From Heterostelium album PN500 (taxonomy: Eukaryota; Evosea; Eumycetozoa; Acytosteliales; Acytosteliaceae): DNA of 64,000 nt. Numbering within the stretch: the first letter of the stretch is position 1; every line of letters begins with the position of its first letter. Made by a program: the position numbers and the translations under genes. The notes under the pieces were generated by a model. That model worked only from the letters and a program-made list of their open reading frames with translations, was not told where the DNA came from and made no database searches. Where the stretch lies: contig NW_008805064.1 in the NCBI RefSeq assembly GCF_000004825.1, positions 124,001-188,000 on the forward strand, written 5' to 3'. Shown piece by piece: positions 46,845 through 59,177 of this stretch.

Positions 46845-47813
46845 TCATTGAGGTATCATATTTGTGTTTGTTGTTTCAAAGTCTGTTTGAGTGGTAAATT
46901 CTTCCCATCTCTTTTGGTCTTTGAACAACTGTTCGGCTCTAATTTTAAGTAGTTGATTAGATTCTGGCGATACAAAGAGGTGCATAGTATCACCCTCTGA
47001 TTGATAAACTCTAATTAGGATATCCAATATCTTTGATGGATCAACTGGTTGATTTCCACTATACTGATTAATAATGAAATCTAAAACACTATGAACTTGT
47101 TTATATGCTTCAATCCGGTTCTTTGGTTTATATGCATCAGCCTTTAATAATAATAATAATAATAAAGTGTTAATATAATAAAACTATAGATTAGATATTA
47201 ACTAACACTGCTTATTACTTACATCTAAAATAGTTGTTCTAGCTGCACCTAAATTGACGGTAGTAACTCTAATACCAAATGGTTTAACCTCTTGAGCATA
47301 GGACTCTGACAAGCCATCGAGTGCAAACTTGGTGGCGCAATAGGCACTGTGTGCAATGACACCTTGGAGCCCACCGACCGACGAGATGTTGAATACATAT
47401 CCGGATCGTTGATTTCTCAGGATTGGCGATACGTTTCGGAGTACATTGAAGACGGCGAATACATTGATGTCGAAATTGGAACGGACCTGTTTGTCGGTGT
47501 TCTCCTCCAATGCACCGGAGATACTGAATCCAGCGTTATTAACAACGACATCGATTCTTCCGAATTTCGAGAGTGCATCATTCAATGATTGCCTGATACT
47601 ATCTTCATTGAGAAGGTCAACCTGTACCGCCAAGAAATGATCTCTGTAACCAAAATTACCGACGGCATTGATCAGATTTTGTCTATCTCTCGATGTACCG
47701 ACAACTTTAAATCCATAGGCCAGCAGCCCTTTTGTCAAAGCAAGTCCAATTCCTCTCGATGCTCCAGTTACAAACCATACTTTATCATTTGACTTTATTT
47801 CTAAACTCGACAT
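46845..47813 (-). CDS. Short-chain dehydrogenase/reductase
   Basis: Exons 47813-47223 and 47141-46845 encode 295 residues (phase 0 intron). Classical SDR signature: VTGASRGIG at residues about 15-23 (NAD(P) binding), VVNNAGFS, catalytic Ser in NISSVGG and the YCATK active-site motif. The TSRDR segment after beta-2 favours NADP(H). The closest layout is that of the bacterial/dictyostelid SDR group annotated as 3-oxoacyl-ACP reductase-like or retinol dehydrogenase-like oxidoreductases, but the substrate cannot be read from sequence. The C-terminal exon (YQSEGDTMHLFVSPES) is a variable substrate-side extension. No signal peptide, so probably cytosolic. Confidence 0.88.
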
Positions 47814-48330
47814 TTTCTATATATTTTAAGTTGATTATTTATCTTATTTCTTTAGAAAAAGGTAATATTAGTTTCTGATTATTATTTGTTGCTTTTTATT
47901 TTTATGTATTTCTAATTTTAATTATATATATTTACGATGTGAAGAAAAACACTTAATAGTAAAAGCATCTTCACAGAAAGTAGAAAGTGTGTGAATCTAT
48001 CTTATGTGTGTGTGTGTGTTCGTCCAATTACATTTTTTGTTCTCTATTCTCAAAGAGAATATTCTTCAGATTGACATACTGTTGAGATTAAACAAAACCA
48101 TTAAAAAAAGGTGTACCCCTAATTTGTTCTCTTTAAAAATTAATTAAAGATTTATGAAAAGAAGTTTTGTGATATAACACCTTAAAAAAATCTCTTGTCA
48201 AATTTTTGAAAAAAAACAAAAAACTTTTGCAAATTGAAAAGATTAAAAAAAAAATAAAAAGGTAGAATAATCTAAAAAGAAGAAGATTCGAAGTTGATCA
48301 ATTTTTTTATTTTCTCATTAAATTTAATTG
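47814..48330. other. Divergent promoter region
   Basis: About 515 bp between the dehydrogenase and the second F-box-like gene. It has a short GT repeat near 48006-48020 and several poly-A runs close to the F-box-like ATG. Nothing else was seen. Confidence 0.5.
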
Positions 48331-49878
48331 ATGATGGCTTCGCTAACAGATTATTGTCAACGTTACCTTTTGGAGATCATTTTCAAAAGTTCGCATTCTA
48401 TTTTCAAAGAATGGTCTTCTCAATATAAGAAAGATGTCGATATGACATTGTCATCAAAGATCTACCTATCTTTGGTGTGTAAGAGGTGGTATGAACACGT
48501 GGAGTTTCTCTATTACAAATATCATATGTTTATAGATTTGGCTATATTATGTATGCCAACGATCACTCCAAAGCCAATATACTTTGTGAATATGAAAGAG
48601 ATCGTTCAGCAGGGACTCAAGTATCCAACCAATATCTTTGTAAAGTTTGAGCGCTCTCTTCCAAAGGGTGGAACAGAATTCCATAGAAAGCTACTCGATC
48701 GACTCATTAGCCTTCTCGAGAATGACATGGTCTTGACGCTGAGTATCATTTTCAATGGATTCGGTGATTCCATTGATACTCTTGGCCGATTGGTTCCTCA
48801 TCTCGCTCGTGCTCACCGATTGATCATACATATCCGGTTTATGAAACTCAACTATTTCGACGAGTTTCACGATGATCCCGTTGGAACCTGGCGAGGAAAA
48901 AGAGCTCACAAAAGAAAATACAACCAAGTTGATTATAATAGAATGGTTGCTCCACATCTACAGTTCCTAAATAGTTTGAAGAATATCGATACTCTGTACA
49001 TCGGGGATTTAGAAATCAGTCAGGAATTAGATATTTTGCAATCGGTCTATGATAATCACTCGCACTCACTGCAATCTATTCATCTTTTACTTCGTGGACA
49101 TTGCTGGCAGTACCTGACCGATCAAAAATCAATCAGTAAGATGATCACACTCAAACATCTAAAGAATCTTTCGCTCCGGTTTCAACTCTCTGATATCTCT
49201 GTGGACATAGACTTTGGCTTCATTAACCAACTACCACAACTACGAACACTCTCACTGAGTTTCAATGAGATGATGCTTTACTGTTTAGAGAGTAGTAACC
49301 TTTTAGGAATATATAATACACTAGAGTCAAACAAAACGATCAAAAGACTATCGATTGGAAATCACATTCCAAGCATTAGGTACAATCATTCCGTGATCAA
49401 GAGATTGAAAGTTTATCACTTTGGATCAGTAGAACTACCTGGAAGCATAGATTCGAGTGCACTCGAATATCTGGAGTGTAACTTTATATTTCTTACTATT
49501 AAAAATAGAACAGTGTTTTCGAATTTAACTCATTTAGTTTGGCAACTCCCAGATAATCTTCCCAATTCTGATACTCTGTTTTTAGTTGATCCATATTGCA
49601 AGATTCATACTCTATCAATTTACAACGATACAAACATAGCTCACAATTATAAATTTCTATTCGAAATGATAACAAGCAACAAAACAATTAAAAGACTGTA
49701 CATAGATAGTTTACTTTCATCTAAAAAAGACAACATCAATCTCGATTACTTTTTGAGAACAAACACTACAATCAGAGAGTTCACAACCAAAGACAAAATG
49801 ATTCAAAAGAATTTAAAAAGTGGAATATTCACAACCATTTTAAAAGATGAAAACAATCATATAACTTATAAAAGATAA
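48331..49878 (+). CDS. F-box-like/leucine-rich-type protein, dictyostelid family
   Basis: Single exon, 515 residues from the first ATG of the MMASLTDYCQRYLLEIIF start; the frame also opens with a TTG just upstream that I do not use. The N terminus (YLLEIIFKSSHSIFKEW, IYLSLVCKRWYEHVEFLYYK) matches the gene at 21686-23200 and looks like a diverged F-box. The remaining chain has Leu/Ile-rich periodicity (LKHLKNLSLRFQL, LPQLRTLSLSFNEM), consistent with LRR-like repeats. Dictyostelid genomes carry many such F-box-like paralogues. SCF-dependent ubiquitination is the likely but unproven role. It converges on the acyl-CoA synthetase gene with about 100 bp between stops. Confidence 0.78.
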   Translation: MMASLTDYCQRYLLEIIFKSSHSIFKEWSSQYKKDVDMTLSSKIYLSLVCKRWYEHVEFLYYKYHMFIDLAILCMPTITPKPIYFVNMKEIVQQGLKYPTNIFVKFERSLPKGGTEFHRKLLDRLISLLENDMVLTLSIIFNGFGDSIDTLGRLVPHLARAHRLIIHIRFMKLNYFDEFHDDPVGTWRGKRAHKRKYNQVDYNRMVAPHLQFLNSLKNIDTLYIGDLEISQELDILQSVYDNHSHSLQSIHLLLRGHCWQYLTDQKSISKMITLKHLKNLSLRFQLSDISVDIDFGFINQLPQLRTLSLSFNEMMLYCLESSNLLGIYNTLESNKTIKRLSIGNHIPSIRYNHSVIKRLKVYHFGSVELPGSIDSSALEYLECNFIFLTIKNRTVFSNLTHLVWQLPDNLPNSDTLFLVDPYCKIHTLSIYNDTNIAHNYKFLFEMITSNKTIKRLYIDSLLSSKKDNINLDYFLRTNTTIREFTTKDKMIQKNLKSGIFTTILKDENNHITYKR

Positions 49879-49983
49879 AATTATATTTGCAAAAGTTTAT
49901 TAATAATAAATTTAATATTATTATATAAAATAACATTATGTAGTATATATTTGATTGGTTGATTGAATTTGTGATTATTTAAA

Positions 49984-52299
49984 TTAATCTAATTTAGAAT
50001 ACATTTGATTGATTTCATTTTGATAATGTTCTTTGATTTGTGGTCTCTTCAATTTGAATGATGGTGTCATCATATCGTTGGTGTCACTGAATGCTTCGTG
50101 AATGATGTGGATTTGCTTGGGAACTTCGAATCCAAACAATTTCGATGCTCTTCCTACGTTGTTGATATCCTTCAAAATCATTTCGTTAAAGTCCTTGTTG
50201 GCACAGATCTCTTTGAATCCACCTGAAATACCCTTGGAGTGTGCCCACTCTTCAGCCTTGTCTTGGTGAGGATGAATGATAGCGACCAACACTGACTTTT
50301 TAGAGTCACCGTAGACGCAGATCTGAGCGATCCACTCGCTCTTGTGGAGAACGTTCTCGATCTTCTCGACGGCAACATACTCACCCTGTGACAACTTGAA
50401 GATATTCTTCTTACGATCGATGATAGAGAGCGATCCGTCTGGGTTCCAACGACCAATGTCACCAGTGTGGAACCATCCGTCTTTAAAGTCTTGCTTGGTC
50501 TTCTGGTCGTCCTTGTAGTAACCGATGGCAATGGATGGACCACGCAGACAAACCTCTCCAGTGGGTGGATTGTGTGAGGAGAGATAGTTGAGGTCTGGCA
50601 CATCGACCAACTTGGCTTCACACGATACAAATGGTGGTCCAAGAGTTCCGAGCGAGTCGTCGTCCAAACGTTTCACAGCAGTTCCACCGCATGACTCTGT
50701 CAAACCGTAGCCCTGAACAACCGAACACGAGAAAGCAATACGAAGGAAACACTCGGTATCGAGAGCGAGTGGAGCACCACCCGAGAGAATGGCACGAACT
50801 CTTCCACCGAGTTGCGATTTCAATTTGTCGAAAACAATCTTGTTGATAAGCTCCTCAATCAGTGGCATACGGAATCCATAGAGAATGGCGAGTTGTTTCA
50901 ATTTGTACGCTGTGTAGAACACGGTCTTCTTGACTGACGATTGCTTGGCAACCTCCTTAAAGACACCGGCTTTGATACGCTCAAACACACGTGGAACACC
51001 AATAAAGAGAGTTGGCTTCAACGCTTTGACCTCAGTGAGAATCTTAGTAGTGTCTCCACAGAAGATACCGACGGCGGCACCATAGTGGAATGCAGTAGAG
51101 GCGACAACACGCTCCAGAATATGTGCGTATGGTAAGTATGAATAATGACAATCGTCTACATAGACATCGGCCAGCTGCTTAACAGCGCACAACACAGAGA
51201 TAACATTACGATGAGTAATCATAACACCCTTTGGATCACCTTTGTAGTTTTGGAAATTTTGATTAGTTTATAGAGTTCGAGCTCAGTTGATTAGTCATTT
51301 ATAAATTGATCAATTTACCTGTGGTACCTGAGGTATACATGATGGTGCAGAGATCGTCTGGGTGTGGAGGAACGTGCTTGTGTTTGCCGGCGAGTGAAGC
51401 GCCACGCTCCATCAACTCAGAGTAAGTGTAGATATGGATATTCTTTGCTTTGAACGACTGACGTTCCTCGTCGGACACATCATCGAAACAAACGACAGTC
51501 TTTAGCTCCTTGACACTGAAAGCAATCTCCTTGGTCTTCTCGAGTGTCTCCTTCGAGCAGAAAGCCAACTCAATCTCAGCGTGCTTGCTGACAAAGATCA
51601 GCGATTCCACACCAAGAGTCTCATAGAAACTGACAACGATATTCGACTGCATGAAACAGGCACCCTGAACAACCAACCATTCAACTCTATTTCTACTGAA
51701 AATACCTATTTTACTTTTCTGTTTATACAATTAGTTGATTGATATAATACGATAATTTCGTTTTTAGTTTGAAGTTTGTTTTTAATAAAATACATACTGG
51801 TTGAACACCCAAATCAACTAAAACCTGGAACAATGTTTCGCAGCGATTGTAAAACTCGTTGTAAGTGATGAATTCAAAGTTTTCACCGATTTCACCATTC
51901 TTTCCGATAGGTCTAGAACCAAAACATTTACGTGTACTGAACTTTTGACATGATTTACTAGTAAAGAAGATAGATAGATAGATAATCGATTATGTACAGT
52001 AATGAAGGTAGGTAGGTAGGAAAGAATGAAAGTTTAGTAAAGTAAACTTTTAGTGATCGATATGATCGTATCGATTGATTTAATACTTACACAATTGAAT
52101 CGTATAAAGTATAGATTTGATCTTCTTCGACATGAGTAACTAACTCTGGATTTGCAGCGTTTCTTCTTGCTCTACCTTCACCTTGCACAGTTGGTCCGAC
52201 TTCGATCGATTGATTTGTAGGATGAGGTCTCTTCCATCTGATTGCCAAAATGCTACTGACCATCACAAGTCCAATAGCAGCCAACCAATTCTCATACAT
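49984..52299 (-). CDS. Long-chain fatty acyl-CoA synthetase
   Basis: Exons 52299-52091, 51957-51798, 51718-51319 and 51239-49984 encode 674 residues, the usual size. An N-terminal hydrophobic anchor (WLAAIGLVMVSSILAI) precedes the enzyme. The AMP-binding P-loop motif CTIMYTSGTTGDPKGVMITH is split by intron 3. Later motifs are GYGLTESCGG, DGWFHTGDIGRWNPDGSLSI and DRKKNIFKLSQGEYVAVEKI, the last being the fatty-acyl-CoA synthetase signature. It activates long-chain fatty acids to CoA thioesters using ATP, probably at a membrane such as endosome, ER or peroxisome. It corresponds to the FcsA/FcsB group of D. discoideum, but which of the two cannot be decided here. The 3' exon is GC-richer, suggesting good expression. 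Confidence 0.95.
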
Positions 52300-53729
52300 A
52301 GCTTTACTTTTAACTAACTAACTAACCTAACTAACTAAAAATTGTAAAATAAAATAAAATAAAACAAAAACAATATACAAAAAAACTTTTCTATTTATTT
52401 ATTTATTAAGTAAACAAACAAGAATGATAATGATAATAAAAACGGAGAATTCACGGTTCTTTATGTTCACTCTTCAGCACAAAGTTTCAGTGTAATTCAA
52501 AAACATCAAATTAATTTATAAATTTCACCAATTTTAAATTTTTTTTTGCAAAATATAAAAAAAAAATTAGTGATGTAAATTTCCTTTTTAGTTAAAAGAT
52601 TGCGCTTTTTTCAGTCTTGGGAATTTCATAAAAATTATACAAAATATTATTAATCTTTTTTTTCAAAACAAACAAATTATTTAAGATCATAATTTTTTTG
52701 GAGTTATTAAAAATAGATATTATTATGATATAAAAAACAAAAGGGGTGAATTTAGTTTCTTTATATGTCAAAAATGTCAAGTATCCATTACTTTTGTTGT
52801 CGTTTGATAAAGAAAACAATTATCAAACCATCAACAGGTTCATGGTCTCACACACACACTGTTAATGAACACATTCTTATAAACCAGGTTGATTGACAAT
52901 CCAATTCCCCAATAACTATCCACATCATTAACACACACGGAGGTTGTGTGTTTAGTCCAAACCATCACATCGCATCGCACCTCAATGAAATCTTTTCAAA
53001 TTAATTGAAATTTAGTTTGTTTTCAAAATAGTTTGGGAACTTGGTGTTTTAAATTTCCATAAAAATGTCGATATAGTTTACCTATTTCTATTTTTGTTTC
53101 TATTCTCGTCAATTCCATTTACTGCCTGGTTGAAAAACAAAGATAGTTTTAAATTGAATTGACATGTTAAATTTATTAATCTGAATTTACTCCATTTCAA
53201 TTTGAATTGAGGTAAAATCTATTTTGAGCTTACCAACTCAACTGACATAATGTTATTTCCAAAGATTTATTTATGATGGTTAGAATTTAATCATTTTATT
53301 TATTTTTTTTTAAAAATTTGGAGTTGTAGTAAAGTCGATCGATCGTCTCTCTTCTTTGTTTTTGTTTTTGCTTTTGGATTGGAATTGAAACTAGATAGAT
53401 AGTTTGTTGTTATTTAATTATTGGGGGGCGACTTTGGGTGAAGAAATAATAATATTATTATTATAATTATAATTAATTTAATTTAATTATTAAATGGGAA
53501 ATCGTTTTGTGTCTAGTAAAATTTTTTTTGAAAAAAAAATTAAAATTGGTTAGTTAGAATTAAAATTGTTATCCAGATATTTAAGATTATTAAATAAAAT
53601 AACAATATATCATCACTTATTTACTATTTTGTACTGATATGATGAATAATTGTGTATTATTATTATTGATATTATTATTGCTATTATTATTGTTTTGTTT
53701 TCTTTTTAAAAAAAATCACTACTTACTGC
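52300..53729. other. Intergenic, 1.4 kb
   Basis: AT-rich. A 75-codon low-complexity frame at 52592-52819 is not credible. Around 52820-52985 the DNA is richer in C/A and includes a hairpin-capable AACACACA...TGTGTGTT pair (about 52929-52952), perhaps a regulatory region of the acyl-CoA synthetase gene. No RNA gene recognised. Confidence 0.45.
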
Positions 53730-55900
53730 CTACACATCAAAATCCCAAACAATAATTTCTTTGGCAGCTGTAACCAGCTTGCTACCTTTGAATTGAAGAC
53801 AAATGATTGATTCAGTGTGTCCATCGAGAGTGTATTGCAGTTTACCAGATTCCAAATCCCAAACTTTAACCTTTCGATCCCAACCCGCTGTAACCAAACG
53901 TTTGCCTTCAAATTGAACACCCCAAACATTAAAACTATGTCCAGTGAGAGTGTGTATACATTTTCCAGTCAGGAGGTCCCACACTCTTACAGTTGTATCC
54001 CAGGATCCTGAAACTAAAATATTACCTCTAATATATGTACACCGAACTCTAAATGTATGACCCTAAAGTAATAATTAAATAAATAAAATAATATTAATAA
54101 ATATTTACGTGTTGTTTTTTTAAAATAAAATTGTTATTTCTATTATCTAAATTAAATATACTTACTGATAATACATGAATTGATTTACCAGTTTGTAAAT
54201 TCCATACTCTTAGTGTATAGTCCCAAGAAGAACTGATAATGGATGGTTCTCCATTTGGATTGTCCCACCACTGAATGGAAGTGACACGATCGCTGTGTCC
54301 ATGAAGTGTTTGCAATACAATTCTAGATGGTAAGTCAATTACATTCAAAACACCACCCATAGTACCACTAATTAACAGATTATTTTTATAGTACAAACAA
54401 GTAATACCAGTTACATGTTTCTATAAAAAATATTAAATAAAATAGAAATATATATATTAGTTTATAAACAAATTGTTTGTTGTTTTGTTTTTGTATTGTT
54501 TACTTACAGCAAATGAATGTAATAATTTACCGGTTTCAATACTCCATAGATTGATTGTATTATCGAGTGAACCACTGGCAATCATGTTGTCGTCGATCAA
54601 TGTGAGACAACTGACACCGTCGGTGTGTCCTCGAAGAATGTGTAGACATTCGCCAGTTGAGAGATCCCATATTCTCAGAGTGGAGTCTGAACTACCGCTG
54701 ATTAGCCTGTTGCCTTTGAATTGAAGACAGGTAATTCCGGCTTGGTGACCTCCCATCTGCTGGCTGGAGAGCAGCAGCCAGTCGCCAGTATCGATATTCC
54801 AGAGTTTGAGAGAACTGTCCCACGATCCTGTGACCAGAATCTTGCCGTCGAACTGCATGCATGTAATCCAATCGTTATGTCCAGGGAATTTCTTGGAGGT
54901 GCAATGACTCTTCCACCAATTATACTCGATCTTCAATCGCTTCATATAGAGTTCGCGCCAGTCGATTCTTATCCTCTTCTTCACCTTGTTGACACTGACA
55001 CAGTCTTCGTCGTCGGATTCATGGTGGTGAATCGATGGTGGAATGTCGTCGCTTATCAACTGGTCGTGTATGACGCTGTCGCTATTGCTATTGTCGGGTA
55101 TGATCGCCTTGATATTCTTGCTCTCGTGACTGCTCTCGCTGTCGCTGTCGAACGAGCAATTGTTGTTGTTGTTGTTGTTGTTGTTGGAGTCGGTTCGAAG
55201 AGTACGGATTGAAGCCGGACGGCGGTAGGATAGCGGAATGCGGTGTCTTCCGAGTGACGGTGCGGTCGTCGTACTGTGTTCTCAGACGTGTCTGCTGCAC
55301 CAGTATGGTGTTTGGCAGAATCTGAGGTGGTTGCGACGGTGGTAGTATTGGACTCGACCAGAACGAAGACGGAATCACCTTGAGTGGTTTCGATTCGTTG
55401 TGATGATGCGTGTCCAACGTGTTCCACTTGACGTAGAACAGGTTCTTCCACACGATGTCAGAGAGTGACAACCTGTTCCACAGCTTACAAACACGTGATA
55501 CATTAAAGTAGATGTCATGGAACGATAGATATTCAAAGATATTGATAATAACTTCCATTGGTAACAATGAAATAACAGATGGTATTATAAAGTTGTTGTC
55601 AGTTGGATTACATTCGTATTGCAATCCAAAACGATTGGCTAGATTACGCCATTTAACCAAGACCGATTGTTGTACACGGACCATCGATTCATCGATGATC
55701 TGTTTCTCTGCTTTGATTCGACGTATGTTATCGACAAGTTTCAACTTTTGCGAGAGTAATGCTGCAATCTCTGATTCTACATTCTCGAGACCTGCTTCCA
55801 ACAATACCAAATCGTGAACTTTAGACAATTGCTTTGATTTCAAATCATCAATCAAAGGGTCACCAATGAACATTCCCCTTTCATTTAATGAATTATTCAT
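53730..55900 (-). CDS. F-box/WD40-repeat protein (SCF substrate receptor), one frame break
   Basis: Exons 55900-54508, 54420-54166 and 54062-53730, about 659 residues if the frame break is bridged. An N-terminal coiled coil (residues about 20-85) precedes an F-box at 111-155 (SLLPMEVIINIFEYLSFHDI, then VCKLWNRL). After a Pro/Gln-rich linker, at least seven WD40 repeats follow, with motifs such as LVTGSWDSSLKLW, LISGSSDSTLRIWD, IASGSLDNTINLW and LVTAGWDRKVKVWD. Such proteins dock phosphorylated targets for SCF ubiquitin ligases (CDC4/FBXW7, beta-TrCP, Dictyostelium FbxA). The frame changes by one base within the CAA/AAC microsatellite at about 55157-55187, between the linker and an acidic Ser/Asp-rich segment. 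No AT-rich intron is there to explain it. Confidence 0.85.
55157..55187. repeat. Trinucleotide (GTT/AAC) microsatellite
   Basis: About nine GTT units on plus (AAC/CAA on the coding strand) inside the F-box/WD40 gene. The upstream frame reads it as poly-Gln and the downstream frame as poly-Asn, so the frame break of this gene is located in or beside it. Confidence 0.85.
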
Positions 55901-56854
55901 TACTTTTAGAAATAACTAAAGTAAGTAATCCTATTTTCTGTTCTTCTCTTCTCTTTTCTTCTCTTTTTTTTCTTTCTTTTCTTTCTTTATTGTAAATGTG
56001 ATAATAATATATTTGATTATTATTTATTCTCTATTTATTTATCTTATAAACTACCTATAGTTGATTGTTAAGATTAAGATAAGATAACTATTAATATTAA
56101 CTAACTAATTAACTAACTAACTATTTATCTCGGAAAAAAAAAAAACAAAAATATGAATTACTTGTTAAATAAAAGTAGTTGGAATGGTTTTTGTTTTTTT
56201 TTTGGGGAAATGCAAAAAAAAGAAAAAAAAATGTCGTTTATGCTTTTGTAAATAGATAATATTATATTAATTTAGATTAAAAATAACACTACTTTTAATA
56301 CTACTATTGTTATTATAATTGAAAAAAAAACAAAAAGATATGGTGAGATGAATTAAAAATAAATATAAAAAAAAAAAGTTTGTGATTTTTTTTTTTATAA
56401 GTAGTGTAAAAAAATTAATACACTTTATTTTTTTAATTTTTTTTTTAAATTATTTTTGGATGAGTCGTCTTTGAAAAAACAACATGTTGCAGCGAATAAT
56501 TTTTTTTGATCTTCCCTTCGCATTTGCAGCTTTTTGTCTTATTTTTAACTTTGTTGTTTTCTTCTAACCTTAACTTGGCTGTCTTCAGAATAAAAATTAC
56601 TTTTCAATAAACTTTTACTATTAACTTTCACTTGAAATCAACATAGAGAATAAAGATATTTTAAATAAATTAGTAATAAGTAAAAATAAATTAAATAATC
56701 AAATAATAATAAAATTTTTTTAAATTATATTTTAAACAAAAAAAGTTAATAATATTTTAGATATGATTTATTTATATATTTTTGTTTTTTTTTAAATGTT
56801 AATAAATTAATTTTTTTTTTTTTTTTTTTAAAAAAGTTAAGATATTGAATCTAT
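55901..56854. other. Intergenic, about 950 bp
   Basis: Very AT-rich with a pyrimidine-rich run (CTTTTCTTCTC-type) at about 55940-55990 just upstream of the F-box/WD40 gene, and a long T run before the stop of the carbohydrate-binding gene. No gene was seen. Confidence 0.5.
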
Positions 56855-59177
56855 TTAACAGGCAACTGAGACGATGTTGAGGGCAGATGGGGCAGAACCT
56901 TCGACGACGTAACTCCATTGGTATTGATCGTTGACAGCGATGGTTTGAGCGGCCTTCTCAGCAGAGATATCGTAGTTGTGAGCTTCCTTCTTGAGGGCAC
57001 CCCAGTAGTTGTTGAATGGCTCCAAAGCAGCGTAGACAATGACTGACTTGAGTGGTTGGGTACCGATGTTCTTCAAGGTGATATCGAATTGTGAGTAGGT
57101 CTTACCGTCTGGACCAGTCCAGGTGTTGTAGTTGGTTTGGTAGTATGAGGCATCACAGACACTTGAGTTACCTCCAGTGGTGGTTGAGGCGGTGGTCGAT
57201 GGACATTGGCATGGGCACATACATTGACCTCCAGTGGTGGAAGATGATCCAGATGATCCAGTGACTGAACCGGTGGTTGAAGATGATCCAGATGATCCGG
57301 TGACGGAACCAGTTGTGGCGACTCCACTTGTGGTGGCTGAACCGGTGGTTGAGGAGGACGACGATGAGGAGGTAGATGAGGAGGATCCAGTTGAGGAGTA
57401 TCCATTACAGACTTGGACGGTGACTGGGTTGGTACCCTTGACAGTGTAGGTGAATGGGTGACCGTTACCGGTTTGCAATGGTGAGTTTTCACGGGATGGG
57501 AAGAAGTCAAAGTTGAGACCGTCAGAGGTGGCGAGACCGTCGACAGCAACCAAGTTGAGGTTGTTCAAGAATTGGACTGAAGTGTGGGTGATGGTTGGAC
57601 CGTTGTTGAGAATCATACAGAAGAATTTGGAGAGGGTTTCACCGTCTTTTTGGTAGGTGTTACCCAACTCACATTGGTTGACGAGATTACATGAGGAACC
57701 AGAGGAACCGGTGGAGGTGGTGACTGAACCAGTGGTGGAGGTGGATGGAGCAGATGATGAACCACCGCAGACTTGGACAGTGATTGGTTGGTTACCCTTG
57801 ACAGTGTATGACCATGGGTGACCGTTACCGGTTTGCAATGGGGAAGCATCACGAGATGGAGCGAAATCAAAGTTGATACCGTCTGAGGTTTGGAGACCGT
57901 CGACAGCGACCAAGTTGGCGTTGTTGAGGAGTTGGACTGAGGTGTGGGAGACGGCTGGACCGTTGTTGAGGATCATACAGTTGAAGACAGTGTAGGTTTG
58001 ACCGTTTTGTTGGTATGAGGAACCGACTTGACATGAGTTGGAGAGGGCACAACCACCGGTGCTTGAACCGGAAGATGAGGAGGAGGAGGAGGAGGAGGAA
58101 GATGAACCAGATGATGATCCACCGCAGATTTGGACAGTGATTTGTTGGTTACCGACGACAGTGTATGACCATGGGTGACCGTGACCGGTTTGCAATGGTG
58201 ATGAATCACGGGATGGAGAGAAATCAAAGTTGATACCGTCTGAGGTTTGGAGACCGTCGACAGCGACCAAGTTGGCGTTGTTGAGGAGTTGGATTGAGGT
58301 GTGGGAGACGGCTGGACCGTTGTTGAGGATCATACAGTTGTAGACAGTGTAGGTTTGACCGTTTTGTTGGTATGAGGAACCGACTTGACACGAGTTGGAG
58401 AGGGCACAGCTGCTTGAGGTGTGACTAGAGGTGTGACTAGAGGTGTGACTAGAGGTGTGACCAGAGGTGTGACCAGAGGTGTGACCAGAGGTGTGACCAG
58501 AGGTGACATGTCCAGTTGTTGGTTCACAGTCAATGTTGAATCTGAGTGGGGTGGTACCAGAGACGATGTATTCGAATGGGTGAGCATTACCGGTTTGCAA
58601 TGGTGAACCAACACGGGATGGTTGGAAGTCAAAGTGGACACCGTCAGAGGTTTGGAGACCGTCAAGGGAGACAAGGTTGGCTGCGTTTTGGATGGTGACA
58701 TCGATATGGTCGACAGCTCCACCGTTGTTGATGATCATACAGGTGAACTTGGTGATTGTGTTACCTAGACCGTCAGCTCCAATGATACCATTGTCGCATG
58801 TGTAGGTACAACCACAACCAGCTCCACCACTGGTGAATACTCCAGTGTCTTGGATACCTCCGGTTGATGTGATGAAACCAGAGTCTTGAATACCTCCAGT
58901 TGTTGTGATGAAACCAGTTGTTGAAACGAAATCAGTTGTTGTGATGAAACCAGTGTCCTGGATACCAGTGTCAGATACAAATCCAGTATCCTGGAAGTAA
59001 GTGTTACCACCATCATCCTGAGGTTGAGCTCTAATAGCTGTATTATTATTATTATTAAATAATTAAATATTAATATCAAAATTCAAAATTTAATTTTAAA
59101 GAAGAGATATAATTTATCTTATACATACCAATTGCAGTTGTGCAGAACACAGCTATCATTAAATATTTCCAATTCAT
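56855..59177 (-). CDS. Secreted multi-module carbohydrate-binding (CBM49-like) sheath/coat protein
   Basis: Exons 59177-59129 and 59037-56855 encode 743 residues. A signal peptide (KYLMIAVFCTTAIA) is split by the intron. A Thr/Gly/Asp repeat region (DTGFVSDTGIQDTGF) leads to four related modules of about 95 residues, each with F/YNCMILNNG, ANLVAVDGLQTSDG, FDF.PSR and SPLQTG.GHP motifs. The modules are separated by Ser/Thr/Gly linkers, one being seven HTSG/HTSS units. The last ~100 residues (TYSQFDITLKNIGTQPLKSV, VNDQYQWSYVVEG) are a CBM49-like cellulose-binding domain as found in dictyostelid cellulases and sheath proteins. Strong preference for ACC, GTC and CAA codons, unlike the neighbours, suggests high expression. 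Probably an extracellular matrix, stalk-tube or spore-coat protein that binds cellulose. Modules 2 and 3 are nearly identical. Confidence 0.85.
58417..58500 (-). repeat. Seven tandem 12-bp units coding HTSG/HTSS
   Basis: Unit AGGTGTGAC(T/C)AG repeated exactly seven times on plus. The first three have T and the last four C, so the coded tetrapeptide changes between Ser and Gly. It forms the linker between modules 1 and 2 of the carbohydrate-binding protein and keeps the frame at any copy number. Confidence 0.95.

Noticed and set aside
55090-55215. Hidden intron to explain the frame change in the F-box/WD40 gene
   Set aside because: GT...AG pairs exist (for example from CCGTACTC), but the enclosed sequence is GC-rich, unlike every other intron in the window, and it would delete plausible coding sequence.
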